Assembly: GCA_015680685.1 (NCBI GenBank) | Contig: MNCI01001005.1 | Span: forward strand, 241,679 to 305,678 | Origin: Gnetum montanum | Lineage: Eukaryota; Streptophyta; Gnetopsida; Gnetales; Gnetaceae | Length of the DNA: 64,000 nucleotides | Direction: 5' to 3' | In this document: piece by piece, positions 1 through 12,606 of the stretch | Position numbering within the stretch: position 1 is the first letter of the stretch | Layout: every line of letters starts with the position of its first letter | The notes under the pieces: generated by a model | Seen by the model: the letters and a program-made list of their open reading frames with translations, nothing else | Databases searched by the model: none | What the model was told of the DNA's origin: nothing | Program-made: the position numbers and the translations under genes

Positions 1-303
1 GTAGGATAAGTTAGAGATTAATGAGTTAGTTAGATTAAATTAGCCATTAAATTACTTCATTCCTTTATTTTAAGCACCAAGAACATAAACATAAAAAATG
101 ATAAAAATCATATGCCTCAGTTGCACTTAACCATACCTTTGCATTCAATAATTATAACTAGGAATACCATGATTGTAGCGATTAGATTTCACTTTCTAGA
201 ACCAATGTGTACTTGAAGACTTAAGGTCTACGTGATTTGATTGAATTGCACATGAACACTTATGATTCATATGGTTGAGCATAGGGGTATTCACCACTTA
301 TCA
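1..303 (+). repeat. 5' LTR of Ath-1, 3' portion only
   Basis: It aligns almost end to end with 8690-8985 and with 60366-60668. It ends in TTATCA (normally CTCATCA) immediately before the priming site. The upstream two thirds of the LTR lies outside the window. Confidence 0.9.
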
Positions 304-304
304 T

Positions 305-323
305 TGGCACCATTGTCGAGGAC
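305..323 (+). other. Primer binding site, tRNA-Asp type (Ath-1)
   Basis: TGGCACCATTGTCGAGGAC differs by a few transitions from the complement of the plant tRNA-Asp 3' end (TGGCGCCGTTGCCGGGGA). It lies one base after the LTR, as expected for minus-strand priming. Confidence 0.85.
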
Positions 324-468
324 CTTTAGTTTGTTACATGTGCTATCTAGGATTTAGTGAAAAAATTTATTTAACATCATTAGAACAAACCCTAAATTCA
401 TATCATACATTCAAATAACTACAATAATTATAAGAAAGAACATTGCATTTCTTGTATTCTAATACAAG

Positions 469-2340
469 ATCTCTTCTTCTCACATGAGTGATTCTCCACC
501 TAAGTCTGATAGAGTAAATTAGTAGGTACCTTAGTAATACAGAGTGATATATGCTCATCCTAATGAGTATGTATCCAATTTCACCTTTGTTCTACACTAG
601 GATGAACTATTGTAGTGGTGAGACATGGAGGGAAACATTGTGCTGCCATCCAATTAATCCATTCTTGTGACGTTCCATAAAACTCTTATGTGGTTGGGCA
701 TCCAAGGGTTTCATGCTAAATATGTTGCTTAGGATAGTGATGCCAGGGATTATGATCTTACCAATGCATAATTTTTGAGGGATCAACAGCTAGAGAAGCA
801 CTACAAGTTTGCAAGGGGGAAGTGGTCCAATGATTCCCCATTCTTGATGTACTAAAAAGATGGTGGAGAATCCTTTGTTGGGGTTTTTCATACAAAGAGA
901 CTTCTCTCTTTGACTTTGGTTAAGAAGGTCAAAACCAAAACCTATAGTCTATGATACATAATCCTAGTTCTGGTAAGAATGGATCCCATGACAAAGGGAA
1001 ATCCAAGGAGGAGAGTCATGGTAGGGATGTGGGTAAGCAGCATGATCATGATCATGATCGTGACCACCAAAGAGGGGGTGGCGAGTATCGTGATGGTGCT
1101 AGTCCTCCTTCCTCTTCACCTTTATCATCTTCTTCTTCCTCTTCTATCTCTAAACATAACTATAGGGAATGTGATCATGATGGAGGTGATCAATGGGAAC
1201 AAGATGATCATAGAGACCTTTAGGCAAGTCAAGATCTAGGGTGTGGGCATTCAAGAGAGGTGCATCATCATAAACAAAAGGGTAGAAAAGGGAATTGTGG
1301 GCACCAAGATCATGGCTATGATGAGCCTTTTCTTACCATTTAAAGCATGCTAAACATCATGCAAGTGGTGAGAATTCCTACAAGGAACATAAAGGATAGC
1401 CAAATCAAGAGGCTAGACATGAATAATATCATCAAATTCAAAGGGCAATATAACTCAAATTCATAGAACCATCTTCAAGATTTTCAAAATGCCTATGCCT
1501 TGAAAAATATAGAAAATAACTGGAAAATGCTTAGTTTGTTTCCCAGGACACTCATCAAAGAAGCAAAACTCTAGGACTAGTCCTTGGAGTTGGAATCAAT
1601 CCACAAATGGAGTATGATTCTCGAACTATTCAATGATAACTATCAAACATACTCTTGAGTATTCAATCTAAAAAGGTAGATCTAAGGTTGGAAGAAAGAA
1701 ACACATGAGCCCTTGGATGCCTCCATGGATAGATATTATTCCTTATTACATTGATAATCTAGTTATAGTTAATCTTAGTAGGAACAGCTTCGCCACATTG
1801 TAGATGAGCTTTGATCAAAAACAAGAAAAACTCTTGGAATCTACACCCAAGGAAGGCTATCAAAGTTAAGATTTCATTAAATCTAATAGCTAAGCGACTA
1901 GGTAGCAAAAGAAGAAGGAGAGTTGAGAAAACATGAAAGTGTAGTAGAATATACCAAGAACCTTCCATTTGCAAGAGGGATGTTTGATTTTGTGATAGTG
2001 AGGAGGAATCATCACTTGATCAGGTGGTGATCTAGAAAACCTTGCCAATTCAAAATTTTACCTCTCAAATTTTGGCTAAGGTAGATCAGCTGTGGAACTC
2101 TATGGATAGTAGATTTTAAGCTATTCTAAAAATTGCTAAAGAATCCAAAGAAGAAAGTAGTAATCATGATTGTAGGAGGAAAAAAGAAGCTGAATGTGTC
2201 AATCAAAGGGGTAAGGGCAAGATTGCTACCATAGAGGAAATTATAAAAATTGAATTAGATAATAATGGTTGATGTGACATCTAAGAATATGAACATCCTA
2301 AGGGATGTTGCCTCATCATGTCACACTTATAGGAGCCTAG
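469..2340 (+). pseudogene. gag remnant of Ath-1
   Basis: This is nucleocapsid/capsid coding sequence in several frames. The ancestral start seems lost: the related Ath-7 has ATGTCTTCTTCTCAC at 60832, whereas here the matching position reads ATCTCTTCTTCTCAC (469). A His/Asp/Ser-rich segment (about 951-1223) precedes the capsid-like block (about 1380-1700), which aligns with the better preserved gag of Ath-3 (24972-25560). The zinc-finger region near 2260-2330 (GCDI..YEHPKGCCLI by eye) is broken by stops. Non-functional. Confidence 0.7.
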
Positions 2341-2959
2341 GGTGTATTGAATCCATGACTATCAAAATGACAAACAACTAGAAGGTTGTTGTATCCTCAA
2401 GGAAATCCTAGGAAGTTCTATTAGAAACAAAAATATTATCCAAGTGGAACTCCACCACAACCATATGAGCAATATTAATAGTGGTAGCAATGACAATCAT
2501 GGGCATTCCCACTACCAAGGTAGCAATACCCTTACAAACAACTAGATCTATATGGGCATTATGTTTAGCAACCCCTATCTCCATATGACTATTATAGTCA
2601 CATTTCTCTTTTCCAACATCACTACTACCCTCCTAAATACTATAGAACTCATTCTTCATATTCTAGAAGGGATACCAAATTTCATTCTTATCCTCCTCTT
2701 ATTCTTGCATCAGTTCCTCTATCCTCAATGCAGCTACTACTTTCTCCATCCATGCAAGATGAACTTCTAGCCTAGCCATAGCAACATAATGCTACCAGCA
2801 CCATCAATCTAAATTCAGTTAATCAACTAAGTGATTATGAACCTTATGCTAATAAAAGACCTTTATTCAGACCCAATAGCCTAACTAAACCCTCACATAC
2901 ACCTATGGTTGACAACCCTACTTCTTCATCTTCATTTGCATCTAATCCATTTAAGTCCC

Positions 2960-3470
2960 CTTCAAACTAAATACCACCTAGACTCCATATTGTTATGCTC
3001 ACTCATGTCATATCTAATTGGATCCAAGAGAGCAACCTTCCTAGGAAATTACTTGATCTTGGGAGTCCTCTTATATATTTATAAATTTCTAGGAAAGAAC
3101 TATGTCAAACTCTTCTTGATTTAGGTTCTAGTGTTAACCTGATTTCTCATGAGATTTATGATGCTTAGAACCTACCACCTCTCAAAAAGAACAATATCTT
3201 ATTGGTGGTGGTAGACCAGTCCATTACCATTTCATTGGAAGTAGTAGAAAACATTGTAACCACTATTTGTGGGTGGCCTTATCCTATCAATTTCCTAGTA
3301 ATCAAGGTTGATAACTATTAGGGGGACTTCCTAATCATTAGAGGAAGGGCATTGCTAGGCACTATTGATGTGAGAATGGGCATCAAAGATCTTTCCTTGG
3401 AAATATCTATGGAAAATGAATTTGGAAAGATTGAGAAGAATCAAGTTCCATTTATTACATAAAATAATAC
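2960..3470 (+). pseudogene. Aspartic protease remnant of Ath-1
   Basis: The frame around 3100-3160 reads LLDLGSSVNLISHEIYDA, the active-site region of an Athila-type retropepsin (DLG is the usual form in this clade). Downstream is the hydrophobic flap and 'LVIKV..' strand, then GRALLGTIDVRMGIKDLSLE (about 3340-3400). Stops interrupt it upstream and after YDA. Homologous blocks occur in Ath-3 (26553-27080), Ath-5 (39069-39620) and Ath-7 (62900-63130). Confidence 0.75.
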
Positions 3471-3889
3471 AAGGTGCAAATTGCATGCAAAAACGTTGGT
3501 CCAAGAAATGAGCATCTATTTCCATGAGTAAGTAGTGTGCGCATGAAGTAGATATTCAAAGGTGCCTATATGTAGTGGTCACAAAATAAGAGGATACCTA
3601 GTGGCTGAACACTAATTCTAAAAATAGAACAATGTGTAAGGAACCTACTAAGAGCCTGACATGTGCTTATGGAATAATCATGAATGAACTAGAGCAAGTT
3701 CATCACCAACTCTCTAATAATACAAATGATGATACCTATTTGGGAGAGTTGGAAATTCCTAAAAATTTTAAATAAGAGCCTCTTGAGTTAAAAACTCTAA
3801 CTACTAGAATGGAATATGCATTCTTGAAAAATGAAAAGCTAGTAACCATTAATGAAAATCTTACTCTTCAACAGAAATAGATGTTGTTG

Positions 3890-5330
3890 AAAGTAGTTAA
3901 TAAATGGCCAACAATATTTACTTGATCATATCCTAAACTCACTAGAATTGATCCATAGATTTGCCAGCACCACATTTATACTAATCCATCCATGAAGCCA
4001 AAGAGGCAACAACAATAGTAGTTGAATCCAAAATTGAAGCAAATTATCAAAGAGGAGATTAAGCAACTCCTTAAGGTAGGATTTATCTACCCCATTGTGG
4101 ATAGCGAGTGGGTCAAGCCACTCACAATAGTGCCAAAGAGAGGTGGTAAATGGTGGATTTGTATCAACTTTAGGTTGTTAAACATGGAAACATTCAAAGA
4201 TAATTTTCCATTATCATTTGTTGATCAAGTGTTGGACACCATATCTAGGCATTGCTATTATAGTTTTCTGGATGGTTATAGTGGCCATAACCAAATCTAG
4301 ATTGCATCAAAAGATAAGGCCAAACCAATGTTCACGAATCCTCAAGGAACCTTTGCATATCACAAAATGCCTTTTGGTCTATGCAATGCTCATGCCACTT
4401 TCCAACATCTAGTCTTGATCATCTTTCAGCAGAAAATTGGTAGAAGAGTAGAAGTCTTCATAGATGAATTCTCTACTTATGGTGCTATGTTTGAGAAAGT
4501 CTTAGACCACCTTGAGCAATTACTTAAAAGATGTGTGGAAATAAAACTTGTAGCTTAATTGGAAAAAGACCCATCTCATAGTCTAAGAAAGCATTGTATT
4601 GGGGTATATAATTTTTTTAGAAAGTGATTGAGGTAGACCCCAAAAAGATAAGGATGATCCAAGAAATTACCCATCAACCAAAAACTATAAAATATGTCTA
4701 ACCATTCCTTAGACACACTAGCTACTACCAATGATTTATAGAGAATTTCACTAAGATTGTGAAAGCATTGATTAATCTAACAAAGAAAGATGCTCCCTTG
4801 ATCTAGACAAAGAAATGTGAAAAGGCATTCTAAATCCTCAAGCAAAATCTCGTAGAGACTCCAATTATACAAGCACTTCACTAGTTTAGACTATTTTATA
4901 TAATGATAGATGCATCTAATTATTCCTTGGGAGCTATTCTTGCATAATTAGATGATAAGAAACATCCATATTACATCCACTACACAAGTTGAAGCATTGT
5001 GGATGTATAGTTGAATTACACCACCATAGAGAAAGAATTGATGGTGGTGGTGTATGCTCTAGAGAAGTTCAAGAACTATGTACTTGGATACAAAGTGTTT
5101 GTGCACACTAATCACAGTGCCATTTTCTTCCTCATGAACAAGCCAATGGTGAGCCCCTATGTCATATGGTGACTAGTGATCTTATAGGAATTCGATCTTA
5201 CAATGGTAGATTAAAAAGGAACTGAGAATTTGGTCACTGACCAATTGTATCGATTACGATGGAACAACAAAGAGGAGGGAAGCCCACTATCTAATTAGTT
5301 TCCTGATGAACTCCTCTTTGCCTTGGCTAT
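3890..5330 (+). pseudogene. Reverse transcriptase / RNase H remnant of Ath-1
   Basis: The polymerase starts with LNPKLKQIIKEEIKQLLKVG (4022 on), then fingers and palm motifs: FIYPIVDSEW, IVPKRGGKW, FSFLDGYSG-like, NQI followed by TAG, and FAYHKMPFGLCNAHATFQ (4340-4410). The catalytic box reads VEVFIDEFSTYG where Athila relatives have (F/Y)xDD, so the second Asp is Glu. RNase H follows at about 4890-5260 (DASNYSLGAILAQL, TTIEKELMVVVYALEKF, TNHSAIFFLMNK). The frame is interrupted repeatedly, mostly by TAG. This is the only recognisable Athila reverse transcriptase with RNase H in the window. Confidence 0.85.
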
Positions 5331-5339
5331 AACTAAACC

Positions 5340-6075
5340 ATTGGCTAGTAAGCCTAAATGATACTATGGTATTTTCACTTATCTTCTTACTCAAGAGATT
5401 CCATAAGAGTTCGATCATTGGAAGTGCTTCATGGAGATCAACAGGCACCTATACAAGGTGTGCACTGATGGCCTAGTTCGTTGGTGTGTCCCTAATGTTG
5501 ATCAGCTACATGTTCTTCAAGATCCTCTTGAGGGTCCTTGCAAGAGCCACTATGATGAGAGATGCATAGTCATTAAAATCCTGATGGTAGGTATTATTGG
5601 CCAATAATTTTTAGGAATGCTCACCAATTTGTCCACTCCTGTGAATGTCACCAATTAGATGTTGAAATGACTACTCAAATGACTACTTCGATCTTTGTAC
5701 ATTGTCAACAACCTATGACCTTTACCTTAACTTAAGTCTATCATAGAAATAAATATTAATGAATCTTAACCTACTAGATGAAAATTGATTAGTGGCTATC
5801 ATATAATGAGTTGTACAAAGCATTCAATAAAAAGCAACATGACCTTAGAATAAGGAATGTAAAATTTCAACTGGGAGATAAGGTCCTCTATTGGAACCCC
5901 ACCCACATACCTTAACAAATGAAGTTCCAAACATTGTGGGAAGGACCTTACATTATTTACAAAACTTTTTACTTTGGGGCCATTTTGATCTACAAACTTG
6001 AGAGCCCAAACAAGAAGTAGTTGGTCAATATCCACAGAAAAAGCCTATCGATGAGCCTAAGCAAGCTTGTGCAAC
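5340..6075 (+). pseudogene. Integrase remnant of Ath-1, catalytic core missing
   Basis: The N-terminal zinc-binding part is visible at about 5390-5650 (VCTDGLVRWCVPN, then C-H..CH). The sequence then jumps to the integrase C-terminal region at about 5790-6030 (KFQLGDKVLYWNPTHIP, LWEGPYIIYK). The core that carries the D,D-35-E triad is absent: only about 140 bases separate the two parts, where several hundred are expected. This is an internal deletion, so the copy could not integrate by itself. Confidence 0.75.
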
Positions 6076-8061
6076 AAATACCTTAATGGATGGACAATCA
6101 TGCTCAATTTCTTGGATCTCCTCCTTTCAACCTAGTTGTGGAGGAGATGGCCATCCATGCTAATCATATACATGGCTCCTTAGTTTTTCTATCTTTTGTT
6201 TTACATATTTTTGTTTTTGCAAATTGTTTATTTTATACCTTTTTGATTTTAAGACTTTTTCTTATCTCATCCCATTTTTTTAGTTTACATCATTGTTAGT
6301 ACATTTAAATTTTTTTTTGAATATTTCACAATTTCTTATATATTTTACTTTATTTTAGTGTGATTTTCTAATTTCTCTTAATAATGTGGCTTATTACCAA
6401 CTAGGTACAATGTGGTTTGTTTGATATGTGCATGTTCTATCTAGTTATTTTATTATTTGTTTCTAGATTCTAGCTTTGAATTTTGTTGTTTATAACTACG
6501 ACATGGTTTCTTTTTCATGAAATAGGCAATGAGTCTACGACATCCATCCATCCAAAAACTCTATGGTTTTCTTTATTCTAGAAGTATGAGGTTCCTTTTT
6601 TATTAATAAAACATTAACAAACTTGTGACCTTGGTAGCTTTTGAACTTGAAAAGGATTCAAAGGTGTGAACAACTGGGACTTCAAGGGGACTCAATATTC
6701 TTTGTGCCTTTATGCTTACTTGGGTGCATGTGTGTTTTCATGGATTTCTTACCATTCCATGTCAACCAATAATAGGAAGTTGAATAGGACTTTTCATGGT
6801 GTGGTTCCCATTTCAAGAAAAAGTAATGGGAATTCATAGCACATCCCTTAGACAGAATAAATGGGCTACAAGCATTAGTTATGGAACTAGAAAGACATGT
6901 TACCCATTCTTGAATGTCCCCTCTAACTAAGGCCCTTTCTAAATTCTTCATTCTCTTTTCTTCTTAAAATAAGAAATGATGGTTGTTATATGTGAGAACT
7001 CTTGTGTCTTGAGGTGATGGACCGATCTTAGAGTGACAATGTAAAGTTACTAAACATGGTTGGTTGGTCTAGACTAAGGATGGATTTTATCAGGTCATCC
7101 AACCACAAAATTCACAAGGAACTTCAAGTGACCTTAATTGGAAACTCTATTTCACTTTCTCTCTCAACCATCTATGCTTTCCATGCCTCACCTAACTGTT
7201 GATGTTCATGATCTTGTTTGATGTCTTGGATTGATGTGTCAAAATTCCTAGGTAGTTTCTTCTGGTTTTTTGTACTTAACTTTTTGTAATCATTAATCAT
7301 TCATGGGGCCCATTGACTCCTTGGTTTGAGGTTATGCAAGGACAACAAAGGGTGTGTGCCTACTTTGGGGAGGATCCACTTGCATACCTTTTGGTTGGGT
7401 TATTTAATTTCTTTATCCTTAGACATTCTCACAATCAAATCCTTTTGTATGCCCCATCAATGACATCCAACTATGTGCATCTTCACAATGTTTTTCAATG
7501 AAATTTTCTTTTTCTTGTTATTATGAATTCTTTAAACCTCTTCAAGAATTTCATCACATTTGGCCTTTTTTATAGTTTAATACTAAACCATTTATCAATT
7601 TCACCCTACTTTTCAATGTTCCTACTAATACTATTAAATGAATCAATTGACCATAATCACAACCTAGCCAACTATAACAACTAACGAGACAAGGTATCTA
7701 AAGGCTATATGTTACACATTACATACTAATCTATGATTTTTTTATGATTATAGTGAGAAGAATGGACTCGAAGCAGGATTATCTTCACCAAAGAAGAAGC
7801 AACAATAGTATGTAATGAGGATCCTTCATGATCATTAAATCTTAACGCTCGCTCTTCAGCTGCTAGAGGAGTTCGATGTTAGTTTTAGACCAGGTGTTCA
7901 ATTCTATTATTTTTGTAAAAGATTGTAAATATATACACGTTGGTACTTAGAGTCTGTCTCTCCCATCTAAGTTAGTTTGTGTGTCAACGAATAATTCTGT
8001 ACCTTTCTAATATTTTGTAAGGGACTTGTTCCTTCTTTCATTTACTCAATGATGAGTTTTC
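6076..8061 (+). other. 3' untranslated-like region of Ath-1
   Basis: Begins with a degenerate purine-tract motif (about 6131-6150), followed by a T-rich stretch (about 6180-6370). A second motif copy, TTCATGGGGCCC, is near 7301, and a block resembling Ath-3 28560-28680 (TTTGGGGAGGA) is near 7355. I see no convincing protein; short open frames here are scattered and unlike one another. Confidence 0.55.
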
Positions 8062-8078
8062 ATTTAGTCATGGGGGTA
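8062..8078 (+). other. Polypurine tract of Ath-1
   Basis: ATTTAGTCATGGGGGTA abuts the 3' LTR and is shared nearly unchanged with Ath-2, -3, -4 and -6. It is the expected plus-strand primer site. Confidence 0.8.
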
Positions 8079-8985
8079 CGATGAAACATATTTTTCTAGC
8101 TCTAATATTGGATATTTAGTCATGAAGGTATGATTAATTGTATTTTTTCTAGCTCTGATATTAGATATCCTATATCGGAGCCTTGATATCAAATACCCAA
8201 TATCGCAACCTAAGAAGCAATGTCAAATATCTGATATTCTAGGATGTGTGCCAACCTATAAATATAGTGCTTCACCACATAGTTTGGGCATAAGTTTTGT
8301 CATAGCATAGCAGAGATCTTGTAGTTTCTTTTCTCCAAAGTTAAAATATTTTCCGAAGTGCCTGCATTGTTGTACTTGATCATAGCTATGTGTGCAGCAA
8401 TAAAGAAAAACTTTCTAATAAACCTTGCAGCACCTTGGATAGATTATTTATTTTATTTATGGATTTGATGCTTTATGCAATTTTATTTAAATATTTCAAG
8501 TAATTAATCTAAACTAAGCTAAGCTAAGTTAGATAAGTTGAATAGTAATAAATTAAGCACATAAGTATGCCAGCTTCAAGCATGTGCATGACACTTGGTA
8601 ATCCTAGTAACGCTTAACCTTTGGTAATGCAACAATGTTAGACATGTTAAGGATATGTTTGGAAAGTGGGACTAGATACTTATGTTAGGATTAGCTAGAG
8701 ATTAGTGATTTAGTTAGATTAAATTATCCATTAAATTACTTAATTTCTTTATTTTAAGCACCAAGAACATAAACATAAAACATGGTAAAAATCAGACACC
8801 TCAGTTACACTTAACCATACCTTTGCATTTTACAAGTATAACTAGGAAGAAAAAAATTATAATGATTATATTTCACTTCTTAGAACCCATGTACTTGAAG
8901 ACTTAAGGTCTACAAAATTTGATCAGATCACACATGAACACTTGTAATTCATATGGTTGAGGTTAGGGGCATTCGCCACTCATCA
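8079..8985 (+). repeat. 3' LTR of Ath-1
   Basis: Starts CGATG (from TGATG) and ends CTCATCA. A TATAAATA box lies at about 8257 and is preceded by several GATATC/GATATT motifs. The first about 50 bases, including a copy of the purine tract, are tandemly duplicated (8062-8113 against 8114-8166). The 3' flank is AGTGG (8986-8990). Confidence 0.9.
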
Positions 8986-10270
8986 AGTGGGTAGAATAAC
9001 AAAGGAAAGTATAGGAGTTACTTGCAAATGGCTTCATGAGAAAATCAATTTTACCTTGTGTAGTTCTAGTAGTGCTTGTGCCAAAGAAGAATAATAATGA
9101 ATGGAGGATATGCATTGACTCCAAGAAAGTCAACAGGATAATAGTGAGGCATAGGTTTTTTATTCCAAGGATGGATGATATGGTTGATGTTGTTGCTAAT
9201 GTACACATTTTTAGTAAAATTGATTTGAAGAGTGTTTATCATTAAATTTGAATCAAGCATGGTGATGAATGAAGGATAGGCTTTAAAATACTAATGAATT
9301 CTTTGAATGGTTGGTGATGCCATTTGAAATCACAAATGCATCTACTATATTCATGAGGTTGATGCATGATGTACTTAAAGATTAGATCGGTAAGCATTTT
9401 ATTATCTTTTCTAATGACATTTTAGTGTACAATTCTTATGAATATGAGAACTTTGATTACTTAGAAATAGTGTGTCTAAAATTGGAAGAGGCACATTTGG
9501 TAATCAATGAGAAGAAAAGTCATTTCTTTACTAGGAAAATCACATACATCAAGCATGTGATTTCCAAAAACAAAATTTAGATGGAAGCTACCAAGATGAG
9601 GACTATTAGAGATTGGCCAACTCCTAAGAATGTTGGGGGAAGTAAGATCAATCCTTAGCTTAGCAAGTTTTTATTGAAGATTCATAAAAAATTTCAATGA
9701 TATTTCTTGGTATATGTTTGATTTGTTAAAGAAAAATAAATATTTTATGTGGTGTGATGAAACCCAAAGGAGCTTTAATTTTCTAAAATAAAAACTAACT
9801 AGTGAGTCAATGCTTACAATTCTATGTGTTTATAAGCCTTTTTAACTGGAGGTGGATGCATATGAACTTAACATTTGAAGGGTACTTTGACAAGAATGTA
9901 ACCTTGTTATTTTGTTTCTAAAATGTTAAATGAGTCAAGGTAAAAATATAGCATATATAAGAAGGAGTTGTATGTTATTCTTTAACCAATTAAGCATTGG
10001 AGACATTACTTATTATCCAAGGAGTTCACCTTGATGATGGACCATAACCACTTTAGTTTCTAAATTCTTAAAATAGCTTGAGTGCTAAATACATGAAATG
10101 TATTGTACAATTTCAAGATTTCAATTTTGTACTTAAGCACAAAATTGGAAAATCCAATGTGATGGATAATGCATTATTTAGGGTGCATGTAGTTGATTTC
10201 ATTATACTACATGTGAAAGCTATGGGTTATTTAACTGCTTTGTATGAGCATGATCATGATTTTGAGTAGG
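8986..10270 (+). pseudogene. Chromovirus reverse transcriptase / RNase H remnant
   Basis: Visible motifs are ELLANGFMRKSILPCVVLV, VPKKNNNEWRICIDSKKVN, IPRMDDMVD and HIFSKIDLKSVYH (9010-9245). Then VMPFGITNAS-like (about 9310) and the catalytic box as IIFSNDILVYN, in which the first Asp of the usual DD is Asn. RNase H is degraded (9840-10160) and ends KHKIGKSNVMDNAL, equal to the common 'KGKxNxxADALSR' end. Stops at 8995 and 9013 replace Gln codons of relatives. Dead. Confidence 0.85.
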
Positions 10271-10389
10271 TGAAAAAAATCCTCAAGGAAGCATTGTTGA
10301 GTTGGATAGGCCAGTGGAGAGACTATCATATTTAAGATAAACTGTTATTCCAAAATAGAAAGGTATGCATTCCTAATTATGAGTTTAGA

Positions 10390-11640
10390 AAGAAATTTTT
10401 CTTTTCAAAAGCATTGTAATGGCATGGCAGGTTATATGGATAGGGATAAAACATTGGATCTTATTGGTAGAAACTAATTAGAGCCTAGAATGACATTTGA
10501 AGTTTACAAGTTTGTGAAGGAGTGCTTGCCATGTCAAAAATTCAAAGGATATAAAGGAGTGGATGGACATTACATACCTTTGTCAATTTCCAAGGATTCA
10601 TGGAAAAATATGTCAAGGGATTATATGAGTGATATTTCAAAGACCAAGTGTAAAAAATGCTATTTTTGTTGTGGTGAATAGGTTCTCCAAGATGGAAAAC
10701 TTCATTTCATCCAAAAATATGAATGATGCATTTCATATGGAAACTTTAATTTTACAACATGTAAAATTACATGATATTAATTTGAATATTATTAGTAATA
10801 GAGACTCCAGGTTCACTAGTCATTTTTGAATGTTCCTCTAGAAAATTTTAGGGACAAAGCTAAATTTTTCTAGTGTATATCATCCATAATTTGATGGTCA
10901 AACTGAAGCAGTGAAAAAATATTTGTTAAATATTTTGGAATATTTATGTGATGGACATCCCAATCAATGGAAAATTTTGTTACATCATGTTGAATTTTCA
11001 TATAATAATGATTTGCACATTATCATTGGAAAAAGATCATTTTAGATGAATTATTATTTTTTTTCAAAGATGGTGAATAATGTGAAGAGCATTGAGGGTG
11101 AAACTTAACTCAGTGCTAATTTTTTTCTAGAGATGAAGGATTTTCATGCACATGTAAAGGTAAATCTCAAAGAGAAGACTCAAGAAAGATTTCTTAAGAG
11201 GAATGAGGATATGTAGAAGGCTATCTTTTATATTAGTGACCTAGTTTAGGTGCACTTGAAAAAGAAGAGATTAAGAGGTATCTACTTCTCTAAGTTGAAA
11301 GTCAAGAAGATGTATCCTTTTAGAATCAAAGCCAAAATTAATAATAATGCTTTTGAGATTAACTTATCCAACAATGTTAATATTTATTTTGTGTTTAATG
11401 TTTCAAATATTAGGCATTTCCATGGATTTGTTGTTGATGAAAACTTATAGGGTATCATCAATATGTTGAAGGGGGCTATTAATCTATCTAAATCTTGAAT
11501 GAAGAGGAAGATAATTATGCTTAAGTAGAGAGATGTTTCAAGAAATTGGGGAGTGAAGAGACATGAGTACTTGATCCATTGGAAGGATTAATCAATGGAT
11601 GATGTTGTATGGGTCCATGAGACCAAACATGTTAAGTGAG
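10390..11640 (+). pseudogene. Chromovirus integrase and C-terminal chromodomain remnant
   Basis: The zinc-binding end KECLPCQKFK is at about 10520. Core motifs are RFSKMENFISSKNMNDAF and SNRDSRFTSHF (10680-10828, second catalytic Asp region), then a SSVYHP.DGQTE equivalent at about 10860-10905. The GPF/GPY-type segment lies near 11290-11440. The chromodomain at about 11540-11640 reads KRHEYLIHWKD, stop, SMDDVVWVHET, matching the 'YLVKWKxxxxxxxTWEP' core of chromovirus chromodomains. Interrupted by stops. Confidence 0.85.
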
Positions 11641-11701
11641 GAATCACTTCTACCCATACTCTCTTGTTTACATGAGTTCACTTGTTAAAGGGTGAAAGAG
11701 T

Positions 11702-12606
11702 TGGTATAGGAACACCTCTTCCAATTCTCGTTTCTTCTCCCCACAAATTATTTTTGCACATTTTGGCTTTGTGAATATGTTTGAAATATGTAGGAGATGT
11801 CTTGACTAAGATTTGAGCTTACAAAGAGATGACTTGCATGTGTAGGGGATGTCTCAACTAAGGAGACATCTTACCTTATTTGAAGATATCTCAAGTAAGA
11901 AGTCCTAGATTTTATGAGATATCTTTGGGGAGAAGTCTCATAGTAGAAGGATATATCTTCCTCTCTCAATAGAATTCTCACCTAAATGGTAAAATTTTAT
12001 AGAGAATATCCTAGGAAATCCAAGGATGACCCATACAGTTGGGAAAACTTCCAAATTGGCAATTCCAAATTGGAAAGAAGCTAAGTTAGATGAGAATAAA
12101 AAGGAAAACATCCAAATATATTTAAGTTGATCTTGAGGAAAGGATTTTAAATTTCCTAACTATAATTTTCAATAAATATTATTTTTTCTTTAAGGTTTGT
12201 ATCATCATCTTGAGTTGATAATATTTTGTAAGAGAGTGTCATAAGAACACATTAAGTGAGTGCATAATTATGATTGCATCTCAAGGTTAATTATTTATAT
12301 GTTTAGCCTATGTGTTTTTGTGTTCTTGCTTGTGAATTACAATCTTAATCCTAACTTGTGAGAGAGATTATCATTCAACTGTGCCTTGAATTAAGGATAA
12401 TCATTGTATGGTTGTACCACCTCATGCTCTACAACATCGTTGAATGTTGTAAGCAAAGTGATGTTATGGGTTATGGAACTGAGATTGTAATCTTCTTTAC
12501 ATCAATTGAAGATAACTATTTTTTTTGTAGTAAATTATTTTATCTTCATAATATTTGGATTCAATAGGTGTTTTGAACAATTTAAAATTTCAGTGATCTT
12601 GCTCCA
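11702..12606 (+). repeat. 3' LTR of Chr-R
   Basis: Starts TGGTATAGGAACACC and ends TTGCTCCA. It aligns with the split LTR of Chr-L (53080-53548 plus 57383-57790). It contains a run of GAGATGTCTC/GAGACATCTT-type motifs (11790-11960). The flank at 12607 (ATCCT) is Del-1 sequence. Confidence 0.85.

Larger units (their letters stand above)
1..8985 (+). mobile_element. Ath-1, Athila-like Ty3/gypsy element, decayed, 5' LTR truncated by window
   Basis: The order is LTR end, tRNA-Asp priming site, gag, protease, reverse transcriptase, RNase H, integrase remnant, long 3' region, purine tract and 3' LTR. Athila affinity comes from the tRNA-Asp priming site, the protease motif DLGSSVNLIS and reverse transcriptase motifs such as GYSG, FAYHKMPFGLCNA and VEVF. 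Every coding frame is broken by stops and shifts, and the two LTRs differ at roughly one base in seven by eye, so the copy is old. The 3' LTR is followed directly by chromovirus reverse transcriptase sequence, so this element inserted into that gene. No intact protein can be made. Confidence 0.85.
8986..12606 (+). mobile_element. Chr-R, right half of a chromovirus (Ty3/gypsy with chromodomain)
   Basis: Holds reverse transcriptase from within its N-terminal part, RNase H, integrase, chromodomain and a 905-bp 3' LTR. The missing left half (gag, finger, protease, first residues of reverse transcriptase) is not upstream, because Ath-1 interrupts it; a matching left half is at 57791-59786. After the 3' LTR comes Del-1 on the opposite strand, so the chromovirus had inserted in Del-1. 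Confidence 0.85.
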
